Assembly: GCF_932526225.1 (NCBI RefSeq)
Contig: NC_064035.1
Location: 4,835,501-4,899,500, forward strand
Direction: 5' to 3'
Source of the DNA: Nematostella vectensis
Taxonomy: Eukaryota; Cnidaria; Anthozoa; Actiniaria; Edwardsiidae
Length of the DNA: 64,000 nt
A program made the translations under genes and the position numbers. The stretch's first letter is position 1; the number at the start of each line of letters is the position of its first letter. A model generated the notes under the pieces. The model had not been told where the DNA came from and did no database searches. It worked only from the letters and a program-made list of their open reading frames with translations. Below, one piece after another: positions 33,801-46,000 of the stretch.

Positions 33801-36800
33801 GTAGAGGGTGCCTAATTCTACGAGTTGGATGGCTGTATGAACGCCTGGCACGGTGAGTGTTTTGGGAGATTGCGATTATAAAGTGCTACGTCAAAGCGGA
33901 TAAGGGCTAAATTCTTCGGTCCGCCGCCATTAATAAAACACCAAGGGAGCACAAAGGGAATGTTGATCCGTATTCAAATTCAAAATATGAAAAATAAATC
34001 TAGTTTCAAGGTGACTTGAGATAAATTTGAAGTAAAACCAAGATTGAGTTCTTTTTTTAGTTGGTTTAAGTTTATTTTCGATAGAATATTAATACTGATT
34101 TGAACATCGAAGGAGTAATACTTGTCGCTCCCGCGTCCTCCTGGCTTTGCAATAGTTTTACAATTGATACACGACTCGGATTATTAAGAAACGAGACTGA
34201 CTCGGCTTAATCAGGTTGTAGCGGTGTGAGCTCTTCGTTTTCGATTTTTTTCTCTGGATATTTTGAGCGGTTTAGAGGTGCAACTCTAATGCTATGCTCT
34301 TCTATTATTTTTCGTAGCCGACGCGACGCAGGGTGGATCGAGCTGAATTCACGGTTCAACTGGTTGAGTTCATGATGAATTGATTCACCACCCTGCTCGC
34401 CGAAAAAGCCTGAAGGAAACTTCCGTTCCCGGATGAAATCTGAAGTCTGTGCCTGAGGTATTTTCATGACCACGGTTGGCTGAAAGAGAATAATAATGTA
34501 ATTTATAATATTGCAAAAAAAGAATAAAAAATATAGTTAGAACAAAATACCTTTCCAGATCCAGGCAATCGGGCTGTTATCCCATCCTCCGAATTCTTGC
34601 AGATTGTGTTCACAATCAAATTCCCAAGTCGCGCAACATCAGGGGAAACGAGGCCAGTGCGGACCTCGTTTAACATCCGCTCGAGGGTTCGGGTCTGAGG
34701 ATCTAGCACAGCAGCGGCAGGGACGGGGCTATTCGCACGCTGGCGCTTTCTCGGGGGACAGGGATGGCTGTTGCACAGGTGATAAGGCAATCGGGTACCA
34801 CATGCCCTACATTAAACCAGGTACCCCTCTAAAAGCTGGATTAAAACAAGCGGTGCGCGCTGGAGGTCATTAGGGTCCGCCAGCGTCTCTTGACATATTG
34901 GGCATGCTGGATGTTTTTCCCCCAACTCGAACGCAGATTTCCAGCAGTCCGAGCAGCAACTGTGCTGGCACTTTGATGACAGAGGCTTTTCGAGGACGTC
35001 TAGGCAAATAGCGCAATGAAACTCTTCTTTTTTCGTTTCGAAAAAGTCAAAGCGCTCGGTGAATCGGTGGTCCCTTAGTGTGTTCATAGAGGCACTAAGC
35101 TCGGTGACGCGCGCGATTAGTTGTGCTTTTAAACCCGCGTTTGTCGTCTCTTCCCAAGCGGAGTTTTTAGCCTGCCCTCTCGCACCGCCTCGCTTTGCTT
35201 TTTTCGGCCTACCGCCTTTTTGAATTTGCTCTTCTAAGGCGCACGTTGGGCAGTCCTCTTCCCGGTGAATCTCCCAGATTATGGGAGCCTTGTCAGTTGT
35301 TGCGAGACGACACAACTTACAAAAGCGCATCAGATGAATATAGGGGTCATCCTTCTCGACATTGATGCCAAATTTGCCCAGCAATGTTTTGAAACTGCCG
35401 CAGGCAAAGCTTTGGGCATAGAGGCTTTTTGCCTTCTTCAACCGTTTTCCGCAAACACGACAGAGACCTTTTAAAATCTCAAAGTGTTTTGCTTCAGCCT
35501 TCGCGGTAGCCATTTCTTTGCGCTCATGGGCGATATTAAAACGAGCTACTACTTCAAAAATTCGCAATCTCCCAAAACTATGAACACAGATTCTAAGAGA
35601 CAATTATATATACGTTATGGATTAGCTACGCAATAAACCAGGAAAACTTCCACGAGACTAAAATTTTAATCGGAAGTCATGTAAGTAGTTCGCCGCGCTT
35701 CCGCCATCACTCAATAGGACCGTTTACAGTGACGCTATACATTCTTGCTCAATTGCGTGTTTGATCGTTTCTTTGTAAAATTTAATCACGTAAGCATTTT
35801 AGGTATCCAAATGTCGCAATTGGATACGTATATCTATCAACACTTCTTTTAAAACAAGGGTTTTATTCGGTAGCTTGGCTGCGGCCTTCGTGACTCGCGA
35901 TCCTGTCAGGTCAGTTAATAACTAACTACCTTAAAGCGCGGTCGCAAATTCAAAAAGCGCGGTTACCAACTAAATGTCGCGTCTAGGGCTGTTTGAAAGT
36001 GGCGTGCTGTGTTACTAGGCCCGACATCTGAGTTCACCTTGCTATCTTATACTGAACACTTAATTAATGCTTGGTGAGAATGGGTCACAGTGTTGATGCA
36101 TACTATACGCAGTACCGTCCTTTCTTTAGTATCGGGAGTTTTTTTGTCTCGCGAACTTTATTAGTTTGAATTAGACTTAGCCATCGTAGGGCTATGATCA
36201 TAATGTATGCTACCAGGCACAATGAGTCGGGTGTTTCTGGTTTAACTGGCACTAAATTTAAGCGATAAAAGGATAACACCCTTATCTTGGTAATACGATA
36301 ATTTTGTTATTTTTTTTAAATTCCTCAATTGTGTTGTTATCTTTTCCACATCCCGTTTCAGCCCTTATCAGGCATATCATTGACGTACCCCACCCACCCA
36401 CGCACCTTCTAACCCGCAGGGTCGCGGCCCTTTATCTCCCTTCTTCACTCTCGACATAATTATTTTTAGTATATAAAACTTGGGAACCTCGCAAGAATAA
36501 GCGATTTGATTGGTTAAGAAACTCTGGATAGAATGCAATATACACCTCCTAAGAGGTGGATATTTTCCTGCGCCCCGAAATCAAGCAAAATGGTGGGTGT
36601 AACAGCCGCAAATTGCTTTTTGAAGCTCGTTTTATATACTAAAACAATTGTACCATTTCCATTTCGGTGGATAGTGGCTTTAAAAATATCTACCTCAATG
36701 GAAAGGGTATAATTGTTAAGTATATAAACCTCTAAAGCTCCTCGCAGCATCCTATGCAAAAATTAATTCCAAAAATGGCGGGAATTGTACCTGCACTTCA

Positions 36801-38448
36801 GGGTTCCCCTCATCTCGAGACATACCCCTCCGTCTTCCCCTTTACCTCAGGGTTCCCTTCATCTCGAGACATACCTGGGAGAGCCACATGTTGACCGTAA
36901 TTATCTGATAGACCTCATCCTGTTACAGAAATAGCAAGTGCGTTAACGACTCACCTGGCGCATCCAGACGCATGAGGTGAGAATTTGTTGTTTTTCGTCC
37001 TAAATCCAAAAGAGAGTATGGCGGTTCGTTAAACATGCACAAGATGGTGCCAGAGTCGAAGCTAGCAGAGAAAGTGATGGTACCTCGGCCGTGTCTGCTC
37101 CTCCCTCCGCTAGCTACGACTGAGAGCCTCAAGTAATGCCATTTATGCTTAATACATGTGTTTATATCAGCTTATGTTAGACGTGAGATTTTATGGGGAA
37201 ATAAGTGCTTATATTTCTAATACGCAATATTATATATTTCTAAAACGCCCTGAAATACACAGGAGGGTTATACGCTCTTATCTGAGAGCATGCGTGGACA
37301 ATCTCTCTTAAGAAGATAGAGGAGATAAGGGTTTTCATTTTTCTGCAGCAATGATTATAAGATAACAATGCCTGATGTAGCTTATTTTTCACAGATGTAA
37401 CGCCACCAAGAAGGCCCCTCCCCCCCTGGGAGCAACAATCTGTTTATTATAGTGTGTCGCGCCCTTTGCTCCCCTGGTGTCAATGAAATACCGTATACCC
37501 TACCCGCCGTGTTTCCTGTTGGGACTGTATCATGTTCAAACAAGATCCATTAAAAAGGAATGCCGGTAATCTGACCCAATCCGGTGACAACTAACGCTGA
37601 ACAACGTTACTAAGCTACTATATGATTCTTGATAAGATGTTATTGGGGGGTATCAATCAGTTTCACTTTGAACTACAGGTAGACCTGACCCTGGCGAAGA
37701 GTGCAAATTCTTTTCTTTCTGACGATTAAGATTTTCAAGCTTCCCAAACATTGTATCCCATGTCTAGACATTTATTGATTTTTAATAGTGCAATTGATGA
37801 AAAATTGAAAACGCGCTGTCTTTGTGTGATATGGATTATTTAGATCTTTCATGCACACATTGAAAATTATAATCCGAAAGTCCAGTGGCAATATCGACAG
37901 ATGCAAATAAAAGGGCTAAAACGTTTAAAAATAGAAACGAAATCTAGACGGTACAAAGGAAATACTCGGTACACAAGATTTTATTCCTCATATACTTGAT
38001 GGATTTTTCTGTACTTACTTGTCGAAGTAACTAATCGATACTTACGATGTCGATAACATTGCTAAGAGTCATGTCCATGGTCACGTTAACAGGCCGAGAA
38101 GTGTTTTCCACTGGTCTGATACGAGTAGACGTTCTACTCAAAAGATCTCGTGTCAGCTTTAACTCCATATCATACGTAGTCGCTAAATTAAACCACACAA
38201 CACTCGTCAATCCGGTGGCAAAAATAAATCGTTATATCCACGTCAAATATTGACACAACCAGAACCCTTGGTGCTGAATGTGTGGCCAAACTCCTAGCAG
38301 CGTTCCAAGTTGGAACGAAATTTACTTATGGTCCGTCAAGTCAAGAGTCATACGGTTTACCTTCCACAGATGATAGAGCTGAGAGGAAAAGCACCGTAAA
38401 GACCAGTAAATGGTGAAAGTGTTGGCCATTTTGCATCGTTTCCTTCAT
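30833..38448 (-). CDS. Nicotinic acetylcholine receptor-like subunit, alpha type (B)
   Basis: Five exons: 38361-38448, 38046-38182, 36875-36919, 32288-32397, 30833-31997. Length 514 aa from the ATG at 38448, or 510 from the in-frame ATG at 38436. Exons 2, 3 and 4 are 137, 45 and 110 nt, exactly as in subunit A, so the two are tandem paralogues. The signal peptide precedes a ligand-binding domain with Cys-loop C163/C177, loop B Trp at 184 and vicinal Cys228-Cys229 (YPCCPDVVYPD). M1-M3, the CGER entry to M2 and M4 are intact. The M3-M4 loop is longer than in A and rich in Ser/Cys. Unlike A, the last two coding segments form one exon. The third intron (32398-36874, about 4.5 kb) encloses a RAG1-like gene on the same strand. 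Confidence 0.95.
33600..33860 (+). promoter_or_regulatory. Possible promoter or first exon in nAChR B intron
   Basis: CAAGATGGCGGAACCG is a YY1-like motif with a nine-codon ORF. About 190 bp on, an ATG-AAC-GCC-TGG-CAC-G reading ends at GTGAGTG, a strong donor. No downstream plus-strand exon was found, so this may be noncoding or chance. Confidence 0.25.
34207..35513 (-). CDS. RAG1 N-terminus-like zinc/RING protein with in-frame stop
   Basis: Start ATG at 35513; an uninterrupted frame runs to TAA at 34814-34812 (233 aa). It has the Cys pairs of the RAG1 N-terminal zinc region (LCRVCG near residue 17, FCKLC near 65, CPTC near 90), a basic KGGRPKK AT-hook-like patch, then a C3HC4 RING (CAIC to CPIC, about 164-210). 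Past the stop the same frame continues to 34551 with CRACGTRLPYHLCNSH, a C-x2-C-x6-H-x4-H finger placed like the zinc finger that follows the RING in RAG1. A 71-nt intron (34480-34550, GTATTT...TTTCAG) then leads to 34479-34207, containing GEQGGESIHHELNQLNREF. RAG1-like sequences are known from cnidarians; in vertebrates the RING is a ubiquitin ligase. Either the stop truncates a functional protein, or the gene is recently broken, or it is a sequence error. Confidence 0.75.
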
Positions 38449-40006
38449 TTGTCCAGACCTTTGAAAATAAGCTGATTCTCAGGATCCAGCTGTTACTTGG
38501 TAAAGATAAAAGAGGCGGGTACATGAAGTATATCCATCCTGTGACGTTACGCTGCTCACATCAGATGCCTTACATGAAGTATATCCTTCCTGTGACGTCA
38601 CGCTGCTTAGATTCCTTTGCACCAAGCTCACGAACCATTAGAAACGTCTTATTTGCTAGTTGTTTGCCATGTATCGTTATTCGGTCGGTCGAAAACCCCG
38701 CAGATGGCTGCATAATGATGTAGTTACTGCGTGCTCTAGACTGTCAAATTCTCTGTTTTGACAAGAATTACGTGCGGTAGGCTGTCAAACTCGATGTTTT
38801 GACAAGATTTGCGTGTTGTAGTTAGACAGTTCCAAGGTGCACATTTAAGTACAAGTTGTGATCCGGTCCAAAGTCGTACGGCACGGGGATGATTACTAAA
38901 TTCTTTTAATTTCGACGTGAACATAAAATAAGCTTAAAGCGCTCCTTGGCTGCAAGTGTGAGTGAACAAATGACCGTACTATTCGTTTTGCGTTAAACGG
39001 TGCCATTAAATATTTGATCGCCTCTCATTAGAACTCCATTTACACTTATACGACTGAAAAATTGTTAGGCTCGACGCTCCTTTATACGAACAAATCCAAA
39101 TTCGTTCCCCGGAATTTTTTAATCAGTTGTATTATACTATGTGTATGTGAAGGATCGGCCTTTTGTTTTGAATTTCGTGATACGATAACTAAAATCAAAA
39201 TATAGCCTAAATCCGCTAAATAGCGCAAAAATCGCTGTAAAAAATATGCTGACGTATTTCCAGCCGTACTCTCTAATTCCATGCAAAAAAATAGGTAATT
39301 TTGATTTTTTTTTTTTTGTTATCAACGATTACCCCCCTTGCTATCAGTAAACAAGTAGTTTTCAAGATCACCGCGGTTTTTTAAATGCCGATATCTCGCG
39401 ACTCTATTTTCGCAATTTTACCATTATATGATCAAGACTATAGCAAAGAGTAATGGTGTTTATTGAATATTTAAATTTGCCAAAAAAAAAAAAAACAACA
39501 GAAAAAAACATACTTTGGGCAAAGTTATGAAAAACATCTAGCAATAGCTTGTATATATGTATATTAAATGAATAAAGAGTATTGTACAAGTCAAGAGGTG
39601 GCATTATATACCTGCCTTGAATCTTTGAATCTACACGTCTTTTACCCCATGTTTTCTCCGTAACTACAGGCCATGTGAATTTTATTACAATATCATCTAC
39701 TGATATATATCTACCTTTATGGCCTTATGAACGTTTCATGACATCTATCTACTTTATTGGCCAACAGCGTTTTCACATCGAGTTGGTATTGTACGAGTCA
39801 ATGAATCTACACGTAAATAAAGTGTGTAGATCAAGAGGAGGCGTACCATCTCCCAAAGATGAAATAGAGCACTATAAGACAGTTAGACAAGGTCTATCCA
39901 TAAAGCTTACTCAACGATCAATATTTTACCCTGATCCCCCCCCCCCCCCCCCCCCCGGGTGGCTGTATTTGGCACGTAATTGCCTGAACGCTGGCACGTA
40001 AAGGCA
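38449..40006. other. Intergenic between nAChR B and the four-Ig TIR receptor
   Basis: No gene seen. A short duplication at 38740-38820 repeats TAGRCTGTCAAAYTCKNTG with TTTTGACAAGA. At 38522-38605 ACATGAAGTATATCC is repeated. A C-homopolymer lies at 39935-39956. Confidence 0.5.
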
Positions 40007-43000
40007 CTACTCAACAAAGTATCGTATGTGTTGTGGATTAGTTTTTGTCTTCCCAGTGACCGAGGTTAGCTGTTTGGCTAGCCTCGCCTGCCAGTGAGCT
40101 CGCTCCTTAGTTTCGTGGTAATCCAGTAGCGTCTTGTCCCGTATCGCTCGCGGGAGTTTCTTTATTTCAATCCCGTCCACCCTTATCCCAATCACGGACG
40201 AGTCCTTCATCACCTCATCCCGACACAGGGCCATGCTTAGTTCACAGCGACAGAACTCACTGGACATATAGTTTTCGGACAGGACGGCCAGAACTGTCCG
40301 GCTTCTGTAAACGCTGTCTGCCATGTTGTCTACTATTGTTCGTCCCGGCTCGAAGTCTCGGCTGTGTATGCAGTAGTTCAGGTTGTGTCGCTCTACCAGT
40401 GGGATCAACTCTGTTTTCACCCAGTCGAGGTCCTTGTTGCTGAATGTGATGAATACGTCATACGTGAAACTGTCCTTGAGATGTAGATCTGGCCCACCTG
40501 TATAAGACAATCATAACTAATCGTCTGGGTGCTTTTGTTTGCTAATAGTAAAAAAGGAGCTCACACAAAGAGGACTACGGCGACGATAAACACGAAAATG
40601 CACCAAAAACTGGTAATCCGGCGACTCTGCCAAATTTTCGTCTTTAATAAGACTTCTTCAGGGCAGACTGAAGAAGGTGAATCGTTACAAGCTTATAACG
40701 GGTCACCGGGTCAGTCTGCCCTGAAGAAGTCTTATTAAAGACAAACATTTGGCAGAGTCGACTACCAGTTTTTCGTGTATTGTATTTGTTATTCTGGTTC
40801 ATGAACACGACAATTTCGCAGCTTTGTATTATTTTAAAATACGCAAAGTTACACTTTTGAATTATCCACGTATAAAAATCAATGATAAAAGTAATTCTCG
40901 AAGTTATCTTTCTGGTCCTGTATCGCTTAGCCGTATCTAATATTGACTATTGTATGTCACTTTGTCTTACTCTTTGGCCCAAGTTCGAACCCTGGTCCTA
41001 AACCCAAAGGTTTGTTTCTGGTTTGTTTCTCTTAGATGATTAGTCCTACGTGTTATAGGTCTCGCGGATAAGGGGGCTAGCTTCAAGTGATAAATATAAT
41101 CTTGTTATAATAACATCTACCTCTCAGTTCCTATAGTCCACTAAATGATGCTTACCCAAAAATCCGCTGCTACGCTTCCTTCTACTTTTATGAAAGAGGA
41201 ATACAATAAAGGCGACCGTACAGGCTACGACACAGACGAGTGTTATGAGAATAGCGGTGTGCCAGAACCACTTGTCTTGGGAGCGCGAGTGCCGCGTGTC
41301 AGCTATTTCACCTGAAGAGTTAACCAACCAGTAGAAATGATCAACCCTAGTCTTAACTAGCTTAAAAGTGTACAATCCGGGTAGCAACAAAATTCCCCCG
41401 CCCTTAAGTTGGTGAGCCTGTAAAACCCTCAAAGACCCATCATTGGTGCAATTTTCGTGTGTGTGTGTGTGTTTTTAAAAACTTTTGATTTTCCTTTCTT
41501 CTATTAGCATCCTGCTTTTATCCGAACGATTTCTGTCGTGCGTTTTTTTCATTTTGTGTATATGTTATGTACTTTGTGGAAAAGATAATAAAATTAGGGC
41601 AAAGCTTTGAATGCGGGCTCCACAAGCCTTGCTAACTCCCCTATCCATAATGCCTAGCAACGCCCCGCCCGCCCGCACCACACACTTACTTTCTAGGTCT
41701 TGCAAGAGACACACCCACGATGACCCAAGACCATTTGACGTTGCCACGGTACATTTGTAGCATCCGAAATCTTGTATTCTGACACCTTTGATGATCAGTG
41801 TTGATTCCATGGACCCCTCATATGAATACAGATCTCGTGTATGGAATCGCTGTGACTGCTGCACGGACGCTTCCGTCCCGTTCCGAGTCCATTTCGTTGT
41901 ATCAAATTCCAGGTTTACGTTCGATGCAGTGCAAGAGATAGAAACAGTTGAACCAAGACGGGTAGCGACGTAATGATCCTTTGCTTTTACCCTCGGAGTA
42001 ACTGAAAAACGACCCATAAAAAGAATGGTTACATTTCCTTTTCTCGAATGAATATTGTAGTGCTGCGCGTTTAACTTTCTGCGCACGAAATTAGGCACTT
42101 TTTTGTTACGAAAATCGCATGGAAATAAACCCTAATATGGTACATGGCAACGTTCACTGAGGCAAATCAGGCGCGTGACACCGTTGCTGAGGTTAAGAGA
42201 GTGAGTGACACCGTTACAACAGTTACAGTAAAAGTTACTAAACTTTTAGAACTTATTCGCCTAGAGCCTTTTGCATCAGTGTTGTTCAAAGAGATTACCC
42301 GCGCATATCAGTATTGTTCAGTCAGATGACCTGCGCACGTCAGTGTTGTTCAGTCAGATGACTCGCACACAACAGTGTTGTTCAGTCAGATGACCCGCCC
42401 ACATCAGTGTTGTTCAGTCAGATGACCCGCACACATCAGTGTTGTTCAGTCAGATGACCGTAGATGACCCGCGCATTATCACGACTCACCTTTTTGCCTG
42501 ACTTCTATCCTCGCCGTGGCGACGTCATGGCTTCTCTCCGTCTGTAGCTCGCAGGTGTAGTTTCCTGAATCTTTTCTTGTCACATTATTGACCGTAACAG
42601 TATAAGTGATCTGTCCTGGATTTAAAGAGTTCTTGTCGATTAGAGCTCTCGATCTATTCGTCACTTCTGCGCCATCTTTCTTCCATATGACCTTGGTGTA
42701 TTTCAGCAAGATGCCGGTGCATGTACAAGCCAATTTGATAGTTCCTCCCACGTAAACAGTCTCACTGCTCAACTGTGCAATATGCATGCTCACCCTCTGA
42801 CGAAAGCCTTCACGAAAGATAAGAGGGTAAGATAAGCCTCTATAGCAGGGAAATGTAATAGGGAAAAGGGAAAGGACCTGGAAAAGTTACCTATGCCCTT
42901 TGCCTCCCACCACACCGTTACCAAGGCAACGACCAAATGCAATACTGTGCTGTCACAATGATGATACCAAATAACACACAGGACCCCCGTTACCTTTGAG

Positions 43001-46000
43001 GCGTTCTGTTTTGCAGCTGTAACGTAAAGCACTACAAGCAGCTGTTTACCGGACAGCGGTTCAATTTATCTACCGCCCACAGACGTTTGAGGTGTGGCTT
43101 GTGGTTGGGACGTGTCCAAACGACGATACCCTCCCTAGGGCATCATTATTTTGTTCAAACATGTAACATCACCTTGTAACATCACCTTGTCTGAAGGTGA
43201 CATAATGCTGTCCGAACGTGGCTTTACCATGTCCAGACGCCGACATTACCCTGTCCGAACGTGGCATTACCTTGCTCGAGCGTGACATCCTGTCCGAACG
43301 CGACATTACCTAGCCGAACGTGATATTACCTTGTTTCATCTTGATCAAGATAGGACGGATCTCCGATCCAACTGTATTATTAGCCCTACAGTAGTACATC
43401 CCTTGGTCACTTTGGCGTGCGAATGTGATGTGTAGTGAAACCTCCTCTATCTTGCTGTGGGGGGAGAGTGGCATTCCCTCCTTGTACCATCTGAGGTACG
43501 GCGGGGGCCAGCCATCTGCTTTACACCTTACCACGGCTCGGTCGCCCCTTGATAGTTCCACGTAGAACTGGCGTGGATGGGTGATACGTGGCTTGACTGG
43601 GACATAAAGGTGAATTCAAATCACACCTCAAATGTGAGAGTTTAGATTTTTTTAAATTTCCAAATAACAGTTTTTTTTCTATACATTTAATTCTTCTCCC
43701 CCTACCCCACCCCACCCCCACCAATAAGAAAGTTTTTTTCTTTACTGAACATTGACATGCGTACCATAAACATTGACCTACGTACCATGATCATTGACCT
43801 ACCTACCATAAATATTGACCTACCTACCATAAATATTGACCTACCTACCATAAATATTGACCTACCTACCATAAATATTGACCTACCTACCATAAATATT
43901 GACCTACCTACCATAAATATTGACCTACCTACCATAAATATTGACCTACCTACCATAAATATTGACCTACCAGGGCCGTAGCAGGGGGTGGGGTCACGTG
44001 CTCCTCAATATTTTCCAAAATTATAAGAAAATGACCAGTGAGGGCGTGGCTATGCCCCAAAATATTTTTCAATGTTTCCGTATTGTGCCCATTGCCTACG
44101 ACGAGAAACATTGACTTACGTACCATAAACATTATTGACTTACGTACCATAATCATTGACCTACGTACCACAAACATTGACCTACTGTACGTACCATAAA
44201 CGTTATTGACTTACGTACCATAATCATTGACCTACGAACCACAAACATTGGTCTACGTACCATAAACATTGACCTATACGTACCTTCAGCATTGACCTAC
44301 GTACCACAAACATTGACCTACGTACCTTCAGTACTGACCTACGTACGATAAACATTGACCTACGTACCATAAACATTATTGACTTACGTACCATAATCAT
44401 TGACCTACGTTCCAGAAACGTTGACATGTACCATTAACATTGACCTGCAAACCATAATCATTGACTTACGTACCATAATCATTGACCTACTTACCGCATT
44501 GACCTACGTACCATAAACATTTGCTTACGTACCATAAACATTGACCTACGTACCTTCAGCACTGACCTACGTACGATAAACATTGACCTACGTACCATAA
44601 ACATTATTGACTAACGTACCATAATCATTGACCAACGTTCCAGAAACATTGACATGTACCATTAACATTGACCTGCAAACCATAATCATTGACTTACGTA
44701 CCATAATCATTGACCTACGTACCGCATTGACCTACGTACCATAAACATTTGCTTACGTACCATAAACATTGACCTACGTACCTTCAGCACTGACCTACGT
44801 ACGATAAACATTGACCTACGTACCATAAACATTATTGACTAACGTACCATAATCATTGACCAACGTTCCAGAAACATTGACATGTACCATTAACATTGAC
44901 CTGCAAACCATAATCATTGACTTACGTACCATAATCATTGACCTACGTACCATAAACATTGACTTACGTACCATAAACATTGATTTACGTACCATAATCA
45001 TTGACCTACGTACCATAAACATTGACCTCATACCTTCAGCATTGACCTACGTACCTGAAACATTGACCTACGTGCCATATACATTGACTTACGTACCATA
45101 AACATTGAATTCATTGATTAAAAGTCCTGTTTTCAGCGTTTGTGGGTGCGTGATCGCGTTTCAATAAGTCCCCAGAGCTTTTCGCACGAGCTACCCCGGG
45201 GCGTGCAGTATGAACTGTGAATTCCCATTTGGGGCATAAACATTGAGGATGAGATTGAAAACTATACGCTAAAAAGTTTACCTATTGGGCTACACAACAA
45301 GAGGATGAAGAAAAAAAAACTATCTGGATTAAGAAGCCTTCGTTTCTATTCCATAACATACTTATAGCTTGAAATTTACAAACAATCTTCTAGAATATTT
45401 TAGTCTCTTTCAAAGCTTCAGTATCTTACCGATGCTCTGCCAAAATTAGAGAGATCGGAGGCCGTCTTGGGGTAAAAAAGCTTCGTCGAAAAAAGTTGTC
45501 CGCGACGCAAGTTTTATACCTGTGATCCATAACATACCTTAAACATTGACTTTACGTACCATAAACATTAAGAACGCATTGTAATCATTGACTTGCGTCG
45601 ATGATTATGATTTACGTATTATAAACATTAAGAACGCGCCATAATCATTGACTTGCGTACTATTATCATACGTACAATAAACATTGAGTACACTCTTTTT
45701 TTATAAGAACGTCTAATCTTCAGTTGAGGCTGGGCCGTTCTTATTTTTGGGACATTTTAAGGCTGAAACGATGTTCTTAAATTTTAGTGTGTATATAAGA
45801 ATATAATACCCAATGAATTATTAGGAAGAGAATGATACTAATGGTCAATAGCAATAGTAAGGTTGTCTTATAAAAAAGGTTCTTCTAAAAAAAGAGTGTA
45901 ACGTGCCTAACGTTGACCTGCGTACCATAAACATTAACGGTGTACCAATCTTCGTCTTGAGAGTTCCCCTGGATGGCTGTACAGCTATAGCTCCCTTCAT

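Noticed and set aside
40975-41000. B-box-like AGTTCGAACCCTGG
   Set aside because: No A-box or cloverleaf upstream at the right distance.
43702-45101. MVGRSIF and INIDLPT repeat ORFs
   Set aside because: Both strands are open because the 21-bp unit has no stop in these frames; explained by the splice-donor array.
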